NCBI GenBank assembly: GCA_030150085.1
Contig: JASLGJ010000571.1
Coordinates: forward strand, 1-5,563
DNA: 5,563 nucleotides
DNA from: Candidatus Elarobacter sp.
Lineage (GTDB): Bacteria > Vulcanimicrobiota > Vulcanimicrobiia > Vulcanimicrobiales > Vulcanimicrobiaceae
Reading direction: 5' to 3'
In this document: one piece after another, positions 1-4,321 of the stretch
Numbering within the stretch: position 1 is the stretch's first letter
Layout: each line of letters starts with the position of its first letter
Position numbers and translations under genes: made by a program
The notes under the pieces: generated by a model
The model's database searches: none
What the model was told of the DNA's origin: nothing
The model's input: only the letters and a program-made list of their open reading frames with translations

Positions 1-519
1 ACCGCCGCCGCCGTCCGGGCCAAGAGCCCCGACTGCATCGTGCTGGCCGGCCTGGTGAGCGACATGGGCCCGCTGCTGCCGGCCCTGCGCGCGCAGGGCT
101 ACGGCGGCCGCATGGTCGCGACGCAAGGCTTCTTCGACGCCGCCACCGTCGGCACGTACGCGAAGGATGCCGAGGGGCTCGTGGTCTCGACCGACGTGCC
201 CTACTACCGGCTCGCCCCGACCGCGATCCGCGACGTGCAGGACTACGAGTCGCGCTACGGCCCGCTCAGCCCGGTCAGCGCCTACGGCTACGCCGCGGTG
301 CAGCTCGTGCGCGCCGCGGTGCGCCGGACCGGGGCCGCGAACCGCCTGACCCTGCTGCGCGCGCTGGCCACCGGGAGCGCCTTCGACACCATGACCGGCT
401 CGTACGGCTTCGGGCCCAGCGGGGACACGATCGACCCCAACTGCTACTTCTACCGGGTCAGGGACGGGAAGTTCGCCTACGAGCGCCAAGCCCACCCGAG
501 CGGGTTCATGCTCAAGTAG
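1..519 (+). CDS. ABC transporter substrate-binding protein, LivK/branched-chain amino acid type (C-terminal fragment)
   Basis: The frame is open from the first base and ends at TAG 517-519, giving the last 172 residues of a protein whose start lies upstream of the window. It resembles the second lobe of type 1 periplasmic binding proteins that feed branched-chain amino acids or related ligands to Liv-type ABC importers. Visible family features are a D-C-I-V-L-A-G strand followed by a 'pll.alraqGygg' helix, a 'TQGFFD' segment, the 'AEGLVVSTDVPYY' strand, an 'SAYGYAAVQLVRAAV' helix, and a C-terminal 'FDTMTGSYGFGPSGD' plus 'YFYRVRDGKF' ending. Full-length relatives are usually about 370-420 residues, so somewhat less than half is present. 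The signal peptide or lipobox and the first lobe are not visible, so the ligand cannot be inferred. The M48/RDD gene follows 11 bases downstream and is probably co-transcribed. Confidence 0.85.
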   Translation, partial: TAAAVRAKSPDCIVLAGLVSDMGPLLPALRAQGYGGRMVATQGFFDAATVGTYAKDAEGLVVSTDVPYYRLAPTAIRDVQDYESRYGPLSPVSAYGYAAVQLVRAAVRRTGAANRLTLLRALATGSAFDTMTGSYGFGPSGDTIDPNCYFYRVRDGKFAYERQAHPSGFMLK

Positions 520-523
520 GAGG
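518..523 (+). promoter_or_regulatory. Ribosome binding site of the M48/RDD gene
   Basis: A perfect AGGAGG lies 7 bases before GTG 531 and overlaps the TAG stop of the upstream binding-protein gene. It fixes the GTG start of the downstream gene and suggests translation by ribosomes arriving from the upstream gene. Confidence 0.85.
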
Positions 524-530
524 ACCGGGC

Positions 531-1910
531 GTGGAAGCGACGCCGTTTTCGGGACGGGAGTCGCTGCGCATTCGCGGCGAGCGGGCGCGGCTGGTGCTGA
601 CGCTGCTCTGCCTGCCGCTCAGCCTGGCGGTGGTCGGGTTCTTCTTCCAGAACGCGCTCACGCTGCGCAGCGTGGTGCTGATCCTGATCGGCGCGCTGCT
701 CTTCACCGCGCTCAGCCGGGGGCGCTTTTTGGGCGGCGGGGTGCGCATCCGCGAGGGCCAGTTCGAGCACGTCTACGCGGTGGTCGCGGAGTGCGCGCGC
801 ACGATCGGGGTCGCGCCCCCGCACGTCTTCGTGCGCGACGACCCGTTCGTTCCGATCGTCGCGATCGGCACCGGCGAGCCCTACGCGCTGGTGATCTCGG
901 CGACCTGGATCGAGCTGTTCTCGCCCGACGAGCTGCGCTTCGTGGTCGGGCGGGAGCTGGCGCACATCGCGGCCGGGCACACCAAGCTGACCTCGCTGCT
1001 CTCGGCCAACGGGCGCGAGAACGCGGTCGTCGCGGTGGCCTTCGGGGCTTGGCTGCGGGTCATCGAGTACACCGCCGACCGGGCCGGGCTGCTGTGCTGC
1101 GGCTCGCTCAACGCGGCCTTCTCGGCCATCGCGGTCTCGACGTTCCAGCACGTCGGGCGCAAGATCGACCTGCACAGCTTCGCCGAGCAGCGGCGCGAGC
1201 TCGACGCCGAGCCGGCCCTGCGGATGGGCGAGTGGCTGAGCGCGACGCCCTACGCCACCAACCGCATCGCGGCGCTGGCGGCGTTCGCGCGCGACCCGCT
1301 GTTCCAGACCTGGTCGGCGCGCTTCGCGCAGCGGCGCGACGCGCTCGCGCCCGCGGCCCCGCCCGCGCCGAGCGCGGAGGACGAGCGCAAGCGCTACGCC
1401 GGCTTCGGGCGGCGCGTCGCCGCGCTGGCGATCGACTTCGCGGTGATCTCGGCCCTGATGCCCGACCTGAGCGGCGACGCCCCGAACGGAGCGATTCGCA
1501 AGGCGGCGGGGCCGGTGCAGGCCGTCATCAGCGACAAGGACGCGCAGCAGGCGCTGGCCCAGGCGCCGCCGGTCGTCAGCGAGGCGGTGCACTCCGTCTT
1601 CGGGCTGAGCGCGGGCGGGCCGCACTTCCACGTCGTGACGGACGGGCTGGTGTGGCTGCTGCTCGCCGCCTACGTGGTCGTGCTGGTGGCCTTCGCCGGC
1701 CAGACACTGGGGATGATGATCTGCGACCTGCGCGTGGTCGGCGAACGGCGCGAGCGGGTCGGCCTGGGCCGGGCGCTGATGCGCTACGCCTGCCTGCTCG
1801 CCAGCATCTCGCTGGTGGTCGGGCTGGTGACGATCTTCCGCCGCGTGCAGCCGTTCGAGACCTGGTCGCGCACGCGCCTGGTCAGCGGCAGCACCGGCGG
1901 CCGCGCCTAG
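531..1910 (+). CDS. M48-peptidase-like / RDD-domain fusion membrane protein, with an altered zinc motif
   Basis: This is a 459-residue protein starting at GTG 531, chosen for the perfect AGGAGG 7 bases upstream. Residues about 19-62 form two hydrophobic segments. Residues about 70-260 resemble the M48 (HtpX/Ste24-like) metallopeptidase domain: the motif at 138-151 reads V-V-G-R-E-L-A-H-I-A-A-G-H-T, and E-Y-T-A-D at 179-183 matches the ExxAD box that supplies the third zinc ligand. The first His of HEXXH is Arg141 (codon CGG, 951-953), so zinc binding and proteolysis may be lost. Residues about 286-440 form an RDD domain with R294/R295, D302 and D399 (G-M-M-I-C-D-L-R-V-V) and membrane segments near 294-311, 371-391 and 415-435. 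A roughly 60-residue loop separates the first RDD helix from the next. The likely location is the cytoplasmic membrane. A role in membrane protein quality control is expected for active family members; here it could be non-catalytic. The gene is convergent with the YihY-family gene. Confidence 0.8.
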   Translation: MEATPFSGRESLRIRGERARLVLTLLCLPLSLAVVGFFFQNALTLRSVVLILIGALLFTALSRGRFLGGGVRIREGQFEHVYAVVAECARTIGVAPPHVFVRDDPFVPIVAIGTGEPYALVISATWIELFSPDELRFVVGRELAHIAAGHTKLTSLLSANGRENAVVAVAFGAWLRVIEYTADRAGLLCCGSLNAAFSAIAVSTFQHVGRKIDLHSFAEQRRELDAEPALRMGEWLSATPYATNRIAALAAFARDPLFQTWSARFAQRRDALAPAAPPAPSAEDERKRYAGFGRRVAALAIDFAVISALMPDLSGDAPNGAIRKAAGPVQAVISDKDAQQALAQAPPVVSEAVHSVFGLSAGGPHFHVVTDGLVWLLLAAYVVVLVAFAGQTLGMMICDLRVVGERRERVGLGRALMRYACLLASISLVVGLVTIFRRVQPFETWSRTRLVSGSTGGRA

Positions 1911-1914
1911 CGCG

Positions 1915-1930
1915 CGGCGGACTCTCGCCG
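1915..1930. terminator. Small GC hairpin between convergent genes, possible weak terminator
   Basis: CGGCG (1915-1919) and CGCCG (1926-1930) form a perfect 5-bp stem with a 6-base loop inside the 30-base gap between the M48/RDD and YihY stops. No T-run follows on either strand, so intrinsic termination is doubtful. The position is the main argument. Confidence 0.25.
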
Positions 1931-1940
1931 GTGACGGGCG

Positions 1941-3065
1941 CTAGGTGAGCGGCCGACCGGCGGGGTGGGGCTTCACCGGTGCATCGGCGGGCGGTTCGCC
2001 GCGGCGCGGCTCGTCCTCACCGCGCACCGTCGGCGCGTCCTGGGGCGCGCTCGCGGACGCGGACGCATTCTTGCTGCCGGCGCGCTCGGCGGTCGTGTCC
2101 TTCGTCGCGGCGCCCTCGCCGACGGTCGCGCCCACGCTCGTCGCGCCGGTCGCGCCGCGCGTCTTGGGATCGCCGTCCGAGGCGGCCTGCTGCGACACGC
2201 GCGAGCCGTGCTTCTCGGCGTACACGCGGGTGAACTCCGCGCCGAACAGCAGGATCATCGACGAGTAGTAGATCCACAGCAGCAGCACCAGCAGCGAGCC
2301 CGCGGCGCCGTACGCCGAGCCGACCCCGGCCTTGCCGAGGTAGAGCGCGATCAACTGCTGGCCGACCACGAACAGCACCGCGGTCGCGACCGCGCCGACC
2401 CAGACGTCGCGCCACTCCACCTTCGCGTCGGGCAAGTACTTGTAGATCAGCGCGAACAGGAGCGAGATCACGCCCACGTTGACGACCCAGTTGACCAGCG
2501 CGAACAAGAAGCCCGCGCCGGGGAACGGGAGCAGATGCGTGACGTAGGTCGAGACGAAGGTCAGCGCCGCGCTCAGGATCGTCGTGACGAGCAGCAGGAA
2601 GCCGATCACGAGCAGCATTCCCAGCGAGGCGACCTTGTCGCGCACGGTCTGCCAGATGGTGCGCTTCTGGTCCTCGACGTGCCAGACGGTGTTGAGCGAG
2701 TCTTGCAGCGCGGCGAACAGCCCCGACGCGCCCAGCGCCAGCGTCACCCAGCCGATGATCTGCGCGATCACGCCCTGGTGCGGCTTGTTGAAGGTCGCGG
2801 TGACCATGCCGCGCACCGCGTCGGCCGCGCCCTGACCGGCCGAGCGCCGAATCGCGTCCAGCATCTGGTTCTCGGTCTGGCTGTGAGGGTGCGCTTGCCC
2901 GGTCATCCCGAGCACCTGGCCGACCACCGCGATCACGATGATGAACAGCGGCGCGATCGCGAAGATCGTGCTGTACGAGAGCGCGGCGGCCAGACGCGGC
3001 GCCTTGTCGGCGTTCCAGCGGGTGTAGGTTTCCTTGAGCATCCCGGCATCGAGGTGCAGCGTCAT
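1941..3065 (-). CDS. YihY/BrkB-family (UPF0761-type) inner-membrane protein with a long hydrophilic C-terminal tail
   Basis: This is a 374-residue protein starting at ATG 3065-3063 behind AGGAGG with a 5-base spacer. The N-terminus carries the family hallmarks W-N-A-D-K-A-P-R-L-A-A-A-L-S-Y-S-T-I-F-A-I-A-P-L (17-40, in fragments). Six membrane segments follow, near residues 32-54, 98-120, 148-173, 184-208, 218-243 and 252-277. Other family marks are 'ALQDSLNTVWHV' (119-130), 'YKYLPDAKVEWRDVWVGA' (208-225) and the 'YGAAGSLLVLLLWIYYSS' to 'LFGAEFTRVYAEKHG' end (252-287). Residues about 288-374 are a low-complexity tail rich in Ala, Gly, Thr, Asp, Glu and Pro, longer than the short tails of many homologues. 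The family was once annotated as RNase BN, which is incorrect for YihY. Its biochemical role is unclear, and links to serum resistance (BrkB) or envelope function are family lore only. It is divergent from the SRPBCC gene. Confidence 0.9.
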   Translation of the reverse strand: MTLHLDAGMLKETYTRWNADKAPRLAAALSYSTIFAIAPLFIIVIAVVGQVLGMTGQAHPHSQTENQMLDAIRRSAGQGAADAVRGMVTATFNKPHQGVIAQIIGWVTLALGASGLFAALQDSLNTVWHVEDQKRTIWQTVRDKVASLGMLLVIGFLLLVTTILSAALTFVSTYVTHLLPFPGAGFLFALVNWVVNVGVISLLFALIYKYLPDAKVEWRDVWVGAVATAVLFVVGQQLIALYLGKAGVGSAYGAAGSLLVLLLWIYYSSMILLFGAEFTRVYAEKHGSRVSQQAASDGDPKTRGATGATSVGATVGEGAATKDTTAERAGSKNASASASAPQDAPTVRGEDEPRRGEPPADAPVKPHPAGRPLT

Positions 3066-3070
3066 GGCTG

Positions 3071-3076
3071 CCTCCT
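3071..3076 (-). promoter_or_regulatory. Ribosome binding site of the YihY-family gene
   Basis: On the minus strand AGGAGG lies 5 bases before the ATG at 3065-3063. It fixes that start against the in-frame Met further in (residue 9). Confidence 0.8.
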
Positions 3077-3087
3077 ACCCGCATCCG

Positions 3088-3112
3088 GTACGCCCGCCGT
3101 CACGGCGGGTAC
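3088..3112. promoter_or_regulatory. Dyad in the YihY/SRPBCC divergent gap (possible operator or leader hairpin)
   Basis: CCCGCCG (3093-3099) and CGGCGGG (3103-3109) form a perfect 7-bp stem around a 3-base loop (TCA). GTA 3088-3090 pairs with TAC 3110-3112 after a two-base bulge (CG, 3091-3092), giving about 10 bp in total. It sits in the 83-base gap between two divergent starts, upstream of both genes, so a terminator role is less natural than an operator or leader structure. No clear -35/-10 pair was found in this gap. Function is inferred. Confidence 0.4.
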
Positions 3113-3114
3113 GA

Positions 3115-3143
3115 CTTCTCTCGCTCGGTCGCAGCGAAAGGGG
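3115..3143 (+). promoter_or_regulatory. Possible SD-masking hairpin before the SRPBCC gene
   Basis: CTTCTCTCGCT (3115-3125) can pair with AGCGAAAGGGG (3133-3143). The pairing is five Watson-Crick pairs next to a 7-base loop, one C-A mismatch, then five more pairs of which two are U-G. The right arm contains the presumed Shine-Dalgarno sequence AAAGGGG, located 5 bases before ATG 3149, so in RNA the stem would hide it. The arrangement resembles simple RNA thermometers or other translational switches, but this reading is inferred and the transcription start is unknown. Confidence 0.35.
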
Positions 3144-3148
3144 TCCGT

Positions 3149-3829
3149 ATGGCAACGCACGGCGCGTCGGTGACGGTGAACGCACCGCTCCACCAGGTCT
3201 ACCAGCTCTACACCCACTTCAACGACTACCCCAAGTTCATGACCTTCGTGAAGGAGGTCACGTACCTGGACGACCAGCGCAGCCACTGGGTCGTCGACGT
3301 GGTCGGCAAGCACGAATGGGACGCCGTGAACGAGGGCTGGGTGCCCGACCGGCGCATCGGCTGGCGCTCGGTGGACGGCCTGAAGAACAGCGGCGCGGTG
3401 ACCTTCGAGTCGCTCGGCCCGGACCGCACCAAGCTGGCGGTCGAGGTCGAGTACGAGCCGCCGGCGGGCCTGCTGGGCACGCTGGGCGAGGCGCTCGGCG
3501 CGGGCGGGCAGTTCGAGCGCCGGCTGCAGCACGACCTCGAGCACTTCGCCACCATGGTCGAGCAGGCACCGCCGGGCGCGCTCGACCCGACCTCGTCGGC
3601 CTACCTGTTCCACGCCGAATCGGCGGCCGGGCGCGGCGAGACGACGGTCGCCCAGAACGAGTCGATGGGCATGGCCGGCGACGCCGCCACCGACCAGCTC
3701 GACACCCTGCCGCCCACGGGGACCGGGGTGGCCGACCCGCCCGGCGGCGTGCGCGGCACGTCCGACGTGGCGCTCGACCCGATCGCGCCGCCCGTGCCCG
3801 GCACGTCGAGCACCCGCGAGCTGACCTGA
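3149..3829 (+). CDS. SRPBCC-family protein (polyketide cyclase/dehydrase-like, START/Bet v1 fold)
   Basis: This is a 226-residue protein starting at ATG 3149 with AAAGGGG 5 bases upstream. Residues about 5-140 match the SRPBCC 'cyclase/dehydrase' group: V-T-V-N-A-P-L-H-Q-V-Y at 8-18, F-N-D-Y-P-K-F-M at 24-31 followed by V-K-E-V, then W-R-S-V-D-G-L-K-N-S-G-A-V-T-F at 72-86, a Y-E-P-P-A-G-L-L-G segment at 102-110, and a closing amphipathic helix at 121-139 (Q-F-E-R-R-L-Q-H-D-L-E-H-F). Such domains form a helix-grip fold with a hydrophobic cavity; members bind lipids or small molecules, and most in this group have no known substrate. Residues about 141-226 are a disordered tail rich in Gly, Pro, Thr, Ala and Asp that the core fold does not need. 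No signal peptide or membrane segment is seen, so it is likely cytoplasmic. It is divergent from the YihY-family gene and convergent with the small acidic gene pair. Confidence 0.85.
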   Translation: MATHGASVTVNAPLHQVYQLYTHFNDYPKFMTFVKEVTYLDDQRSHWVVDVVGKHEWDAVNEGWVPDRRIGWRSVDGLKNSGAVTFESLGPDRTKLAVEVEYEPPAGLLGTLGEALGAGGQFERRLQHDLEHFATMVEQAPPGALDPTSSAYLFHAESAAGRGETTVAQNESMGMAGDAATDQLDTLPPTGTGVADPPGGVRGTSDVALDPIAPPVPGTSSTRELT

Positions 3830-3836
3830 GGCCGAC

Positions 3837-3879
3837 GCCGGGCTGAGCCGAGCGCCCGGGCCGGTGGGCCTCAGCCGGC
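3837..3879. terminator. GC-rich hairpin between convergent genes, possible bidirectional terminator
   Basis: GCCGG (3837-3841), a bulged G at 3842 and CTGAG (3843-3847) pair with CTCAG (3870-3874) and CCGGC (3875-3879), giving ten pairs. The loop itself contains the palindrome GCCCGGGC (3854-3861). The structure sits between the SRPBCC stop (3829) and the stop of the minus-strand acidic gene (3892). There is no T-run on either strand, so classical intrinsic termination is not shown. Confidence 0.35.
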
Positions 3880-3889
3880 CGGCCTCAGC
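3867..3889. repeat. Short tandem direct repeat GGCCTCAGC
   Basis: GGCCTCAGC occurs at 3867-3875 and again at 3881-3889, 14 bases apart. The inverted form TGAGGCC is present at 3827-3833 across the SRPBCC stop codon. It lies in the convergent intergenic gap, so alternative stems are possible with either copy. It may be chance in GC-rich DNA. Confidence 0.4.
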
Positions 3890-3891
3890 GG

Positions 3892-4011
3892 TCAGTCGTC
3901 GAGGTCTTCCGCTTCGTCGTCGTCTTCGTCGTCCAGCTCGTCGTCCTCGTCGTCGAGCTCGTCGTCGTCGAGATCGGGCTCGTCCGAGCCCAGGTGCGGC
4001 AGCGGCATCAT
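3892..4011 (-). CDS. Very acidic 39-residue mini-protein, function unknown
   Basis: The start is ATG 4011-4009 and the stop is TGA 3894-3892. The start overlaps the stop of the 73-aa gene as ATGA (4011-4008), and GAGGA (4022-4018 on the minus strand) lies 6 bases before the ATG, which strongly suggests a real, translationally coupled gene. The protein begins M-M-P-L-P-H-L-G-S-D. From residue 10 on, 24 of 30 residues are Asp or Glu (17 Asp, 7 Glu over the whole protein), with Leu spaced at 14, 19, 26 and 37 and no Lys, Arg or Cys. The low complexity is mostly GAC/GAG codons. Plausible but unproven roles are a DNA mimic, a cation or chaperone binder, or a disordered stress protein. It could also be over-called low-complexity DNA, but the overlap and ribosome site argue against that. 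I do not recognise a family. Confidence 0.6.
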   Translation of the reverse strand: MMPLPHLGSDEPDLDDDELDDEDDELDDEDDDEAEDLDD

Positions 4012-4229
4012 ACGTTGTCCTCGTCGCGGCCCTTCACGCCGCCGGGGACCCCGCCCGGGTAGCCCAGCGTGCCGCGCTTGGCCGCATCGCCGGTGGGCAT
4101 CGGCCCCGGCCCGTCGTTCTGCGAGGCGTCGGGGTCGAGGGTCTCGGTGGCCTGCACGTCGTCCCGCTGGGCGGGCGAAGGCATCCGTTCTTCGGTCAGA
4201 TCGTCTTGGTACAGGTCACGCCGTTCCAT
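4008..4229 (-). CDS. Small hydrophilic hypothetical protein, 73 residues
   Basis: The start is ATG 4229-4227 and the stop is TGA 4010-4008. I do not recognise a family. The sequence opens M-E-R-R-D-L-Y-Q-D-D-L-T-E-E-R-M-P-S and continues with 'RDDVQATETLDPDASQND', a Gly/Pro/Met stretch 'GPGPMPTGDAAKRG', and a 'YPGGVPGGVKGRDEDNV' end. It is rich in Asp, Glu, Gly and Pro, has no hydrophobic segment and no Cys, and looks disordered. About 64 of 73 sense codons end in G or C, as expected for a true gene here. There is no good Shine-Dalgarno sequence: the nearest G-run is GGGGG at 4246-4242, 12 bases upstream. Its stop overlaps the start of the acidic 39-residue gene, so the two form a coupled pair. 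It is divergent from the quinone reductase gene with 92 bases between the starts. Confidence 0.6.
   Translation of the reverse strand: MERRDLYQDDLTEERMPSPAQRDDVQATETLDPDASQNDGPGPMPTGDAAKRGTLGYPGGVPGGVKGRDEDNV
4018..4022 (-). promoter_or_regulatory. Ribosome binding site of the acidic mini-protein gene
   Basis: GAGGA on the minus strand, 6 bases before ATG 4011-4009, lies inside the last codons of the 73-aa gene. This placement supports translation of the acidic gene by coupling or by independent initiation. Confidence 0.55.
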
Positions 4230-4250
4230 GCCGCAAGCGTACCCCCGATA

Positions 4251-4269
4251 GGCGCCCGGAAACGGCGCC
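4251..4269. promoter_or_regulatory. GNRA-capped hairpin in the divergent gap before the quinone reductase gene
   Basis: Read on the plus strand, GGCG (4251-4254) and CCG (4256-4258) pair with CGG (4263-4265) and CGCC (4266-4269). C4255 is bulged and the loop is GAAA (4259-4262). That gives seven pairs capped by a GNRA-type tetraloop. It lies 52 bases before GTG 4322, so it would be in the 5' leader only if transcription starts upstream of it. The repeated GGCGCC at 4251-4256 and 4264-4269 could equally be a protein-binding dyad. Function unknown. Confidence 0.3.
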
Positions 4270-4321
4270 CGTCGCTCCCTCGGGTGGAAACCACGCGGCC
4301 GGTTCGGTGGTCGGAACGGGC

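Noticed and set aside
477..1631. Long open frame on the minus strand (384 codons)
   Set aside because: It is antisense to the M48/RDD gene and its predicted protein is an Arg/Asp/Gly/Ala-rich composition typical of a GC-rich shadow frame, with no recognisable domain.
1965..3173. Long open frame on the plus strand (402 codons) opposite the YihY-family gene
   Set aside because: The translation is Arg/His/Asp-rich without motifs, whereas the minus strand has clear family motifs, membrane helices and a perfect ribosome site.
3892..3980. Repeated GTC/TCG triplets as a possible trinucleotide repeat or CRISPR-like element
   Set aside because: There are no spaced direct repeats. The pattern is explained by Asp/Glu codons (GAC, GAG) of the acidic gene on the minus strand.
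4307..4321. Alternative GTG 4307 start for the quinone reductase
   Set aside because: It adds five residues before the canonical M-K-A-I-R start and has no better upstream ribosome site.
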